Positions 11,017-21,849 of a stretch of 64,000 bases of DNA are shown in pieces (within the stretch, counting starts at the first letter, position 1; every line of letters begins with the position of its first letter). A program made the translations under genes and the position numbers. The DNA comes from Gnetum montanum (Eukaryota; Streptophyta; Gnetopsida; Gnetales; Gnetaceae): positions 215,900-279,899 of the forward strand of contig MNCI01010439.1 in the NCBI GenBank assembly GCA_015680685.1, in the 5' to 3' direction. The notes under the pieces were generated by a model. That model made no database searches. It had not been told where the DNA came from and saw nothing but the letters and a program-made list of their open reading frames with translations.

Positions 11017-11900
11017 TGATGAGCGGTGAGGTACCCTTATGTCCAAACGTACGAATCACAAGCATTCATGTGCAATATGGTCAAATTCCATAGACTTTAA
11101 TTACCAAGTACGCTAGAGCTAAATGGTGAGTTCGTGTTGTCCGTTCGTTGTCTTCACAGTATCACTTGTGAAATGCAAGTGTATGGTTAAGTGTGACTAA
11201 GGCATAAGATTTTTATCATTTTATGTTTTATCAATTTGATCACCTAAAATAATAATGAAAGTGAGAGTAATTAAATGCTAAGTGAACTATTGTCTAATCT
11301 AGCCTAACACAAGTAACCATCCCCACTTCCCAGACACATCCTGAACTTCATGTAAACACTGCTGGGTTGTTAAACGCTAACCATTTCTGAGCTACCAAGT
11401 GTCACACGTATGGTGAAGGGGTCATGCTTGTGTATTTTAATTACTTGCTTAATTAATAAAAATTAATTACTGAATGAATAACATTAAATGTGAACTGCAT
11501 GAAATCACAAGGTATAAATGCATAAAGAAAGAAAGTCTCAAGTGCTGCAAGGATGAATCAAAGAGCTCGTCTTTATTGCCAACACAATGGTATGTTCAGG
11601 TACATCAATGCGTGAATAAAGATCCAATTACAGTTGGACCTGTTGCTACGAGCACTTGGAAAATATTCTAACCCTCTAATGAACAAATTGCAAGAATTTT
11701 GCTACTTGATTGAAAAGAACTCTTCCCAAATCATGTGCCCAAGGGCTGTATTTATAGGCCCAGGAATACCCCGCGATATCACATACCCAATATAGTATCT
11801 TGGGCCATGATATCACGTACTCAATATCATGTACTCAATATTGCAGCCACCCCAATATCGAATACCCGATATCAGGGCTCATGTAAAACAGAATTCACCA
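11017..11900 (-). repeat. Element B 3' LTR (884 bp)
   Basis: Runs from TGATGAG to TTCACCA on the plus strand. It is 55 bases longer than its 5' partner. The extra length falls in the U3 array of ATATC motifs at 11771-11880. A TATA-like box is at about 11747-11756. Confidence 0.88.
11747..11756 (-). promoter_or_regulatory. TATA-like box in element B 3' LTR
   Basis: Minus strand TATAAATACA. The 5' LTR has the same box near 21038-21047. Confidence 0.55.
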
Positions 11901-11910
11901 GACCCCCATG
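11901..11910 (-). other. Polypurine tract of element B
   Basis: Minus strand CATGGGGGTC lies directly before the 3' LTR. Plus-strand priming would start here. A similar CATGGGGGTG lies at the end of the integrase region of element C. Confidence 0.55.
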
Positions 11911-13123
11911 ACTAAATGAAAACTTGTCCTCGAGTACAAAAGAAGAGGAAAAATTCCCTTACAAAATATATTAGGAGGTATGGAATGTTTGACTAACATG
12001 AAGAGTGACACAGAGGAAATAAACAAATACAGAAGTGCCCAAGTATACATCATTACAATTGTGTATAAAATTTGGAGTTCATGACAACAGGAAAGAACAC
12101 CCTCAGATCCAATGGACATCCAACCCCTCTTGGAAACAGAAGAATGAGGGAGAGGTAGAAGAGATCCAACAATCATGTACAATTTCTTGTGAGTGATATT
12201 GCTGCATCATCCTTCATGAAGATAGTCCCCCTTCTAGTCCATGCTTCCCACTACAATCACTACAAAATCAAGGATTAGTATATAAAGTGTAACACATAGC
12301 GGTTGAATATCTTGTCTCGTTAGTGGTTATACCTAGCTAAGTTATGATTGTGGTAGATTGGTTACTTGATAATGTTAGCGGTAAGACTGACAAATAGGTT
12401 AGGTAAGAGAAGAAGTCCATAAAATTTAGAAAAAGCTTAACACAAAAAATACTAAAAAGAGGGTATAGAAATTCACAACAATAAAAAGAAAGAATTCACT
12501 AAAAATAGTTGCAAAGATGCACATAATTTGATGGCATTGATGGGGTAAATAAAAAGAATTCAATGATAAAAATATCTAAGGTTAAAGAACTTAACTTAAT
12601 CAAACCAAAAGATATGTAAGTGGGTCCTCCCCAAAGCAGGCACAGGCCTTTTATGCCCTTGCATAACGACAAACCAAGGAATCTGTGGGCTCTGTGGATG
12701 ATTAATGATTATGGAAGGTTAAGTACAAAAACCTAAAAATAACTAAATGAGAATCCCAACACATCAAACTAGAACATTGAATCAAAACATGAACCTAACA
12801 GTGAGGTGAGACATGAAAAGCATATATGGATGAGAGAGAGAATGGAATGGAGTTCCTAATTATGGTCACATGAAGTCCCTTGTGGAGTTTGTGATTAAAT
12901 GACTTGGTAGGATCCATCCTTAGTCCATACCAAAACCAACCACTTTTAATGACTTCGCATCGACATTCTAAGACTAGTCCATCCCTTGAGACACAAGAAT
13001 GCTCCCACAAAACAACCACCATTTCAAATTGGAGAAGAAGTAGGAAGTGAGAAAGGGCCTTAGTTAGAGGAGACAACACAAGTCCCATAACCAGTGCTTG
13101 TAGCCCTTTTATTCAGTTTAAGG

Positions 13124-13142
13124 GGTGTGTGTGTGTGTGTGT
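13124..13142. repeat. (GT)n microsatellite
   Basis: Uninterrupted GT dinucleotides inside the element B 3' untranslated region. Confidence 0.9.
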
Positions 13143-13220
13143 ATTGAATGGGAATCACACCATGTAAAGACCCATGCATTTTTGCATTTATTTTGTCCAA
13201 GGGACATGCTTTGAATCCTC

Positions 13221-13222
<2 letters not shown>

Positions 13223-13259
<37 letters not shown>
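13223..13259. repeat. (TC)n microsatellite
   Basis: About 18 uninterrupted TC units inside the element B 3' untranslated region. Confidence 0.92.
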
Positions 13260-13260
<1 letters not shown>

Positions 13261-13989
13261 ATAAGGACCACAACTTACAAGGACTTATTTGACTTCCTGT
13301 TGTGGAATGACAAGAAATAGTGAGAAATTCATGAGAACACCACCACATACAGGAAAATGAAAAAGCACGAAGAATACTACATCCCTTTGAAGCCACACCC
13401 TATCTAAACCTTTGAATCCTTCCCAAATTTTAGAAACTACATAAGACACAAATTTATTAAAGTTTTATCAATGAAAAAGGAACTTCACATTTCCAAAACA
13501 AGAAAAACCATAGAGTGTGTGAATAGGTGGATCATATAGACTCATTACCTATTACATGAAAAGAAACCATGTCCTAGTTGTCAGTAACGACATTCAAAGT
13601 CAGAAACCAGACATCAACAATCAAATCACAAATGATACATACCACCATCAAGTAGCACATTACCATTGTACCTAGCACCTTATTAGCAAAAAGAGTAGAA
13701 AAGTACACCAAACATGAGAAAATATAAAATAAAGTAAAAGATATTCAAGAAATATTAAGTATACTAAAAATGGTGTAAAACAAAAACATAGAAAAGATCA
13801 ATAACCTGAAAAAAATGATGTAAAACAAAGAATATGAAAAATGAAAAGTTGTAAAACCAAAAATGTGTAAAACAAAAAGTTGAAAGACTAAGAAGCCACT
13901 TAAAGTATTAGTATGGATGGCCATCTCCCCCAAAACTAAGTTGAAAGGAGGAGATCCAAAAGATTAAGCGTGGTTGTCCATCTTATGAG

Positions 13990-15110
13990 GTGTCTGTTGA
14001 GTTGGTTGGCTTGGGCTCATGCAAAGGTTTTAGTTGTTGGATGTTGACTAATTGCTTCTTGTCTAGGCTGTTAGGTTTATATATGATCATGGCCCTAGAT
14101 GGAAAAGTATCTTCGATAATGTAAGGTCCTTCCCACAATGTTTGAAACTTGGTTCATTGAGGTATATGTGTGGGATTCCAATAGAGAGCCTTGACTCCTA
14201 ATTGAAACTTGACTTTTCTTATTTTGAGGTCATGACGTTTCTTATTAAATGCCTTATGCACTTTGTTGGATGATAGGGCCATTAATTGATTTTCATCTAG
14301 CAAGTTGAGGTTCATTAATCTTTCCTTTTGTGCTAGACGTAGATCCCTGTCAAGGTCATAGGTTGTAGAGAGTGTACAAAGCTTGGATTGAATGGGTAGT
14401 GTTGGTAGTTTTTTGTACATGAGCTCATAGGGAGAATAACCTATGGGAAGCTTCCATGTGGAGCGATAGGCCCAAAGGGAATCATTTAGTTTGGTGCTCT
14501 AGTTCCTTCAGTACTTGCTAATAGTACATGTTAGAATTTTTGTAATCTCCCGATTAGTAACTTTAACTTGACCATTGGCTTGAGGGTGATAAGGTGTTGT
14601 GAGTTTATGCTCAACCCCCAAGTGCTACATAAGTTTTCAAAAAGTGGCAATTGTGAAATGAATTCCATTGTTAGAAATTAACACACAAGGCACACCAAAC
14701 CTATTTATGATGTTTTGTTGTACAAACTGAGTAGTAGTAGTGGATGTACAGTCGGTGACGGCTGCTGCTTCTGCCTACCTAGTGCAATAGTCAACTACAA
14801 CTATTATATACACCTTTCCATTTGACATAGGCACGATGGGATCCATAAATTCAATGCCCCAAATATTGAATGGCTTGAGATGTTGGTATGGCCCCTCCAT
14901 TCAAGCTATTATTCTATCATCTCTTTGACAATGATCACAAGTGCGGATGAACTGGTGTGCATCTCTAAAGATTGTTGGCCAGTAATGTCTTGCCATGAGG
15001 ATTTTTATGGTTGTGCATCTCCCAGCATAATGGCCCTCACAAGGGCCTTCGTGAGCATCCTAGAGAATATGCAATTGATTTGTGTTAGGGACATACTAGC
15101 ATACTAGGCC
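13990..15110 (-). pseudogene. Element B integrase remnant
   Basis: The minus strand encodes the zinc region (EGPCEGHYAGR and CDHC, near 14920-15070), the core, and a long C-terminal part including YELMYKKLPTLPIQ and VHKAFNKKRHDLKIRKV (14154-14420). All three catalytic residues are changed: GIEFMDP (D to E, near 14850), ISNNGIHF (D to N, near 14680), and GQVKVTNRE (E to K, near 14580). It had the standard role of inserting element DNA, but this copy cannot do so. Confidence 0.85.
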
Positions 15111-15339
15111 ATCAAAACATACTTTGTAAAGGTTGTCATTGACTTCCATGAAATGCTTAACCTGGTGAAGAAACTGTTGTTTCTTCTGGGTATCTAGCCC
15201 TTGCAATAGTTCTTGCTTGAGCAAATAAGTAAGAATGACATCATACCATCTTGGTTCATTGGGCATTTGTGCATTAATGGCCCCTACAAAGAGATATTTA
15301 TTAAGAAATGGATCACATAAGGGGCTCTCTTTCTCTTTG

Positions 15340-16640
15340 TTGTCCCATCTTAGCTATGATAACTGGTTGGCAACCACATTTTCCATACCCTTTTGATCTA
15401 CCATTGTGAGATCGAACTCTTGCAAAATCACAAGCCACTATATGACATGGGGGTTCACTGTCGGTTTATTCATTAAAAATTGGATGGCACTATCATCTAT
15501 GTGCATGAACACTTTATAACCAAGCACATAGTGCCTGAATTTTTCTAAGGCAAACACCAATGCCATCAAATCTTTTCCATAGTGGTGTAGTTCAGCTATG
15601 CACTTACAATACTCCAGCTTGTGTAGTGAGTGTAATATGGACGTCTTTGATCATCCATCTACATAAGCATTGCTCCTAAAGCATAATTTGATGCATCAGT
15701 CATCAGATGAAATGGCCTAGACCAATCAAGTTCTTGTAGAATTAGGGTCTTAAAAAACTTCTACTTCAGTTGTTGAAATGTTGTTTCACATGCAGAGGTC
15801 TAGACAAATGGTGCATCTTTCTTTGTTAATTCAACTAATGGATTGGCAATTTTGGAAAAGTTCTTGATGAAGCGTCAGTAGTAGCCAGTATACCCAAGGA
15901 ATGACCACACTTCTTTAATTATTTCTGGTTGACAAGTTATTTCTTGGATGATCCTTATCTTTTTAGGGTCCACCTCGATTCCTGCTTTTGAGATATGGTG
16001 CCCCAAGACTATGCCTTCATGGACAATAAGATGGCTCTTTTGCCAATGGAGCTGGAGATTTTTTTCGACACATCTCCTCAACACCTACTCAAGATGATCT
16101 AGGGATTACTTGAATGTAGCTCCATAGGTAGAAAAGTCATCCATGAAGACTTCTACCTTGCTACCAATTTATTATTGAAAAATGCTAAGGACTAATCATT
16201 GAAATGTAGCTTGACCAAATGGAATTTGACGATAAGCAAAAGTCCCCTAAGGACTTGTGAAAATCATCTTCACCTAGTTCTTTGGTGCAATTTGGATTTG
16301 GTTATAGCCACTATAATCATATAGAAAGCTATAGTAGTTATGCCTAGAAATGGTGTCCAACACTTGGTCAACAAAAAGCAATGGAAAATGATCTTTGAAA
16401 GTTGCCATATTAAGTAGTTGGAAGTCAATGCACACCTACCATTTTCCTCCTTTCTTAGGCACGATCACAAGTGGGCTAACCCACTCACTATTTGAAATAG
16501 GGTAGATGAATCTTGCTTTGAGGAGTTGCTCGATCTTCTCTTTCATAATCTGCTTTAATTTGGGATTCAATCACCGTTGCAACTGTCATTTCAGCTTAAT
16601 GGTAGGGTTAGTGTATATCTAGTGTTGGCATATTCTTCGA
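15340..16640 (-). pseudogene. Element B reverse transcriptase-RNase H remnant
   Basis: The minus strand shows RT blocks in the order seen in element A, including VEVFMDDFS (near 16140), a HWQKSHLIVHEGIVLGHHIS stretch (15875-16084) and SFLGYTGYY. The RNase H part, with NTDR-like and FLMNKP-like blocks, lies near 15350-15560. Stops are frequent. Confidence 0.8.
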
Positions 16641-17100
16641 TCTATTCTTGTGAGCTCAAAATATGACTAGGCAAAGGCTACTGACCATTTTTTCACAACA
16701 TTCATCAACATCTTCTTTTATCCTGTAGCAAGTTTAGCATTAATAATGACTGGCTTTCCATTTTTTAAAAACACATACTTCATTCTAGTAGATAGTGTCT
16801 TTAATTCAAGGTGTTCTTGTTTGAAATTTTTTGGAATCTCAACCTCTTCCCAATTGATATCATCATTTACTCCCTTGAAGAGTTGGTGATGAACTTTCTT
16901 GAGTTCATCCATACTTGCAACATATCACACATTAGGCCCTTAGTGGGTTCCATGCACAATGTACTATTGCTAGAATTAGCTGTCAGCCACTAGGTGCCTT
17001 CTTGTTTTGTGGCTACCGTGTACAAACATCTTTGGATTTCAGCTTTCAATGCACACTACTTGCATGTAGAGATAGATGTTCACTTCACTAACCATAGCTT

Positions 17101-17690
17101 CTACACACAATGACACCCTGAATCGCTATACACAATACATGGAACCTTCTTTTTTTCAATCTTCTCAAATTCATTTTCTTTGGATATCTCTAAGGAAATA
17201 TTTTTAATGCCCATTTTGGCATTAACAGTGTTTAACCATGCCCTTCCCATAATAATTGGGAAGCCCCCCTTACAATTCTCCACCTTGATTACTAGAAAGT
17301 CAACAAGATATGACCACCCACAAATGGTGTTCACGATGTCTTCTACCAATCCCAATGGAATAGTGATGGACTGGTCTGCCAGCTCTAGCTTGATGTTGCT
17401 CTTCTTCAAGGAAGGAAGGTTCCATGTAGTGTACATCTCATGTAAGATTAGATTAACACCAGAACCAAAGACAAGAAGAGCTTTACAAGGCTCATTCTCA
17501 GCAATTTGCAAATATACTGAGGGATTCTTGGGATTAGCTAACTTCCTAGGCAGGTTGCTAGCTTGAATCCAATTAGATACAGCATGGGTCAACATCATGG
17601 TATGGATTCGAGAGGGATTTTGGTTTGAAGGGGACTTGGATAAAGGTGATGCAGAGGAAGGTGGAGGAGCAAGGCCACCAACCACTGGTG
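17101..17690 (-). pseudogene. Element B protease and Gag-Pro junction remnant
   Basis: One open frame of 194 codons. It has MLTHAVSNWIQASNLPRKLA, then the retropepsin region CKALLVFGSGVNLI, in which the catalytic Asp-Ser-Gly is replaced by V-F-G, and later FPIIMGRAWLNTVNAK and VPCIVYSDSG. The family position is clear from element A. Loss of the catalytic Asp shows that it is inactive. Confidence 0.82.
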
Positions 17691-20139
17691 TGTCTAAGGT
17701 CTTTGATGGACTACGAGGTCAAAAGAAGGATCTTTTCTTTGATCGTGATTTCGATCCACTTGGTTGGCTAGCCATTTGCAAATTAACCATCCTCGTAGCA
17801 TTTCTTTACTATGGTTGGGCAGGCAATTCACCGTGCATGGATGGAGCAAGTGATAGCTATGCAAGAGGTAGAGGAGTAGATGTAGGAATAGGAGGAGCAT
17901 GAGGATAGTAGGTGGCATCCCTCTTTGCATATGGCTAACTTCAAGAGGGTAGTGGTGAGGTTGGTCAGCAGCAACATGACTAGAAGAGTCCCATGGAGAT
18001 GAAAGTTGCTGAACATAATAACCATAGGGATCTGGTTGCCAATAGGGGTACTATTGTCTTGGAGGTGCCAACACCCACGATTGTGGTTGTTGCCATTACT
18101 GGTACAATTCATAAGGTTGCAGTGGAGTTCCACTTGGATAATACTTTTGTGGTTGGTGGAGCTATCGAGAGTTTCCTTGTGGATAAAGCAATATTTTGGG
18201 TGTTTGCCTTTGTGCAAGTCATGGATATAAGGCATACACCCCAGATTCCTGCAAGTGTAACATAATTGGACAACATCCCTTGGGATGTTCATACTGGTAT
18301 ACATCACATCCACCATCATCATCTAATTCGCTGTCTGCAGCTGTCTCTATTGCAACCATCTTACCCTTACCCTTGAATATGGCATGTTCAACTTCCTTAT
18401 GTCTCCAGCGCTCATGCTCACCACTTTGTTCCTTGGACTTCTCAATAATATTTAAAATAGCTTGAAACTTATTGTCCATGGAGTCCCATAATTAGTCAAC
18501 CTTAGCCATGATTTTAGACTAAAGTTTCAAGAGTGGTAACGTTTTTTGATTAGCCACCTCATCTCTTGTTGACTCATCCTCACTGTTGCAAAATCAAACC
18601 TCCCTATTGTGAATGGAAGGGTTCCTATTATTTTCCTCTATACTTTCTTATTTCTCAATTCTTCCTCCTCCCTAACTACCTACTCAATTAACTTTTGTAT
18701 CTGATGGACACTTAACTCTATCAATCTCCCTTGAGCATAGACGCTAAGAGTTTTCCTTGTTTCACATCGTAGCCTATCTATAATATGACAAAGTTGATCA
18801 AGCTAAGAATATCTATGGCTAGGACATTTATGAATAGAGAGTAGTATTGGCCAATAGTAGCATCCAAGGGCTCATGGTTTCCTTGTTTCCACCCTTGGAT
18901 CTACTTTCTCAAGTTGGAGTATGTTTGATATTTGTCATTAAACAATTCTAACATCGTACTTCATTGCCTGATTGATTCCAGTTCCAAGGACCAATACCAG
19001 TTTTCTACTTCCTTAATTAGTATCCTTCAAAATAGTTTTAACTTCTATGAATCATTCTCAATATTCTACAAGGCACATGCATCTTGGAAGGCTTGNTAAT
19101 CATTCTCAATATTCTACAAGGCACATGCATCTTGGAAGGCTTGGAGATGATTTTGCAGATCAGCATCATAGCCTCCCTCAAACTGAGGGATGTTGTTCAT
19201 GTCCAACCTCTTTATTCTGCTATCCGTTACATGCCTTGTTGGAATCCTCATAGCCTCTACAATGTTTAACATGCTCTGAGTGGCAAGTAGAGGTTCATCA
19301 AGGCCATAGTGATGGTGCCTACAATGTTCTCTACTAACCCTTCTTTCATGATGGTGGGTCTCTCTAAATCACCCATGCCTCTGATCATGACTGTCCTGAC
19401 GATCCCTTCTATTTTTTCCGTCTCATCAGTCACCTCCATCATGGTCATGCTCTTTGTGGCCATGATTTAAGCTTGATGAAGAAGAAGAAGACGACGAAGG
19501 GGAAGAGGAAGAAGGACATGCATCATGCCTATAGCTACTACTTTCTCTTTGATGATCACAACCACAATCATGATCGTGACTTCCACTTGCTCCCTTGTCA
19601 TGACTTGCTCCTCTAGATCCATTTTTGTCATTAGATCCATTTTGACTAAAACTAGGATTATGAATTGTGGATTGCATGTTCTATTTGAGGGCCCCTTGAC
19701 CAAAGTCAAAGAGAGGAATGTCACCAAAGGAAAAGTCCCTAGAGAAGTGTTCGCCTTCATCCAATGGGCCAAGTGGAGTTGGAAAAGTGTTTGACCCCTT
19801 GCCCTTCAAAAGCTCATGTTGTTGCTCTAGCTAACAATCCCTTAACCTTTGTGCTTCAGTGGGATGGTAATCCCTTGATTTGAGATCTTGCATCTCGTAC
19901 TTCCCATGAAGATGTTAAAGTCCATGTCATGCAAGCATTAGCTAGAGCATAGTTGGAACAAATCAATCTGGTGGCAACACAATGTTGCCTTCCATGTCAC
20001 ACCATCGTAGCATTTCATCTTGATGTACGATAAAGGTGAAGTTTGGTACATACTCATCGGGATGAGCATATACCACCCGGTATTATTGAGGCACTTGGTC
20101 TGTCCTGGGTGGAGATAGGCTCCTGTGAGAAGAAGACAT
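17691..20139 (-). pseudogene. Element B Gag remnant
   Basis: Starts at an ATG reading MSSS (20137-20139). The N-terminal HPDEYVPNFTFI and RWCDMEGNIVLP phrases are kept (19990-20080), followed by a Ser/His/Asp-rich stretch (19426-19677), the capsid-like segment near 19050-19200, and a C-terminal part with GCDVYQYEHPKGCC (about 18263-18304). Stops break the frame. The 48 bases around the N at 19096 are probably an assembly artefact and add 16 codons. Confidence 0.75.
19050..19143. other. Assembly join: N flanked by two identical 46-bp copies
   Basis: Bases 19050-19095 and 19098-19143 are identical, with N at 19096 and one T between. The other copies of this gag region in the window have the segment only once. 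This is best read as two contig ends that overlap but were not merged. Confidence 0.88.
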
Positions 20140-20283
20140 TTTATATTAGTGAATCTATATGCAATGTGAAATTAAGATTTAATTTACTTATAATAATACT
20201 TTTTTTGTAAGATTTGACCTTAAGGTTTAAACAACGAGGTTACTAAGTTTCACTAAGTTTATATAGTGCACGTAGAACTAAAT

Positions 20284-20301
20284 TCCTTGGCAATGGTGCC
20301 A
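20284..20301 (-). other. Primer binding site of element B
   Basis: Minus strand TGGCACCATTGCCAAGGA, one base from the LTR end. It differs from the element A site at one position. Confidence 0.82.
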
Positions 20302-20302
20302 A

Positions 20303-21131
20303 TGATCATCGGCAAGATACCCCTATGCCCAACCATACAAATCACAAGCATTCATGTGCGATCTGGTCAAATTCTACAAACTTTAATTACCAAGTAAGCT
20401 AGAGCTAAATGATGAGTTTATGTTGTCCATTCGTTGTCTTCCTAGTCTCACTTATGAAATGCAAGTATATGCTTAAGTGTGATTGAGGCATAAGATTTTT
20501 ATCATTTTATGTTTTATCAATTTGAGTACCTAAAACAATAATGAAAGTGAGAGTAATTAAATGCTAAGTAAACTATTTTCTAATCTAGCCTAACACAAGT
20601 AACCATCCCCACTTCTTGAACACATCCTAAACTTCATGTAAACATTGCTAGGTTGTTAAACGCTAACCATGTTTGAGCTACCAAGTATCACATGTATGTT
20701 TGAAGGGGTTGTGCTTGTGTATTTTAATTAATTGCTTAATTAATCAAAATTAATTGCTAAATGAATAACGTAAAATATGAATTACATGAAATCACAAGGT
20801 ATAAATGCATAAAGAAAGAAAGTCTCAAGTGCTGCAAGGATGAATCAAAGAGCTCATCTTTATTTCCAACACAATGGTGTGTTTAGGTACATCAATGCTT
20901 GAATAAAGGTCCAATTACACTTAAACCTCCTGCTGCAAGCACTTGGAAAATATTTTAACTCTTGAATGAACAAACTGCAAGAATTTCGCTACTTGATTAA
21001 GAAAAAAAACTCTTCCCAAATTGTGTGCCCAAGGGTTGTATTTATAAGCCTAGGAATACCCCACAATATCACATACCCGATATCGCATCTTGGGCTGCGA
21101 TATCGGGGCTCATGTAAAACACGATTCATCA
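20303..21131 (-). repeat. Element B 5' LTR (829 bp)
   Basis: Plus strand runs TGATCATC to TTCATCA. It is clearly the partner of 11017-11900. A TATA-like box lies near 21038-21047, and the shorter U3 array of ATATC motifs is at 21062-21110. Confidence 0.88.
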
Positions 21132-21225
21132 GATGCTTTTGTTATTTTTAATATATCTTTATCTTTTATTTTAAATTTTAATATTTTTATTTTTAAAAAT
21201 ATGCTAGATAATATCCCTTTCTTTT

Positions 21226-21640
21226 TTTAAAAAAAAATTAACAGAAGATTCAACAATTCAACAAAACAAGAAACTTTTCAAAGTTCAGGAGATGCTAAAT
21301 TAAAAGAGGGATTGTAGTTTTGAATAATCAATAAATTAAGGTGTGGGTTAAAAACAACAATATCAAGGGCCTTAAAAACCATCATCGAACCAACAAATTT
21401 TACCTGGAAAAATGAGTTTGACAAATAATAAGAATGAACATCATCAAAACCTTGATCTTTCCAAAACAAATTTAAACGATTCAAAAAAAACTTGAGGAAC
21501 AAGGTAAATAACCCAGAATTTGCACAAAACATACCTTTTGAACATTTCCTAAGCAATAGATTCATATAAATCATTAGACAATTTGTAGAAATATAAAGAA
21601 GCAATAGTACCACTAAAAGGATCACCTACAAAATCTGGTG
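21226..21640 (-). pseudogene. LINE ORF1-like (DUF4283-type) remnant
   Basis: The minus-strand translation has FFQVKF, then LLIIQNYNPSFNL and, past a stop, VSCFVELLNLL. This order matches the DUF4283 pattern (a conserved F-x-F strand, then a W-x-P-x-F-D/N phrase, then VWVEL), known from plant LINE ORF1 and related Gag-like proteins. The same block recurs at 43240-43790 and 37960-38560. The assignment is by eye. Confidence 0.5.
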
Positions 21641-21781
21641 GCATTACATGTAATATCAATGCTAGACCCCTTGTTGCCTCGATCAATGCTAAAGCCCTCA
21701 CTACTGAAACCCTTGCCACCAAAATCCATGCTATTGAAATCCTTGCCCCTTTAATTTTTTTATTTATGACTCAATATTACC

Positions 21782-21848
21782 TAGTGGAATTGAACTTGTG
21801 ACCTAGGGATTACCAAGCCCTGGACCTTATCATTAGAGCTGGGCATAG
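21782..21848 (-). repeat. tRNA-derived SINE-like fragment
   Basis: On the minus strand an A-box-like phrase (CCCAGCTCTAATGATAAGG) is followed about 40 bases on by a B-box-like phrase (CACAAGTTCAATTCC), near the GGTTCGANTCC consensus of RNA polymerase III promoters. No intact tRNA fold was found. Confidence 0.5.
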
Positions 21849-21849
21849 A

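Larger units (their letters stand above)
11911..13960 (-). other. 3' untranslated region of element B
   Basis: About 2 kb between the integrase end and the 3' LTR. Short open frames exist, but none shows an envelope-like or other known domain. It contains a GT run, a TC run and, at 13690-13900, T-rich quasi-repeats on the minus strand (TTTTCATTTTTCATATTCTTTG-like). A block at 12617-12646 matches 33895-33925 in element C, so this region is shared by the family. Confidence 0.6.
11017..21131 (-). mobile_element. Element B: complete but inactive Athila-like Ty3/Gypsy retrotransposon
   Basis: About 10.1 kb on the minus strand, with 5' LTR 20303-21131, PBS 20284-20301, gag, protease, RT, RNase H, integrase, a 2-kb 3' untranslated region, a purine tract and 3' LTR 11017-11900. 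Flanking pentamers are AATGT (11012-11016) and GATGC (21132-21136), which may be a target duplication changed by two transitions. In one 110-base stretch the LTRs differ at about six positions, so this copy is younger than element F. Its polyprotein is broken by many stops. Confidence 0.88.

Noticed and set aside
11771-11880. Regularly spaced motifs as a CRISPR-like array
   Set aside because: The motifs are 6-8 bases long, variably spaced, inside an LTR of a plant retrotransposon.
11895-13088. Minus-strand open frames after element B integrase as an envelope-like gene
   Set aside because: The frames at 11895-12182 and 12795-13088 are short. One overlaps the LTR end, and no conserved pattern links them to the equivalent region of element C.
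19047-19269. Plus-strand frames spanning the N
   Set aside because: They are created by the assembly join and lie antisense to the gag remnant.
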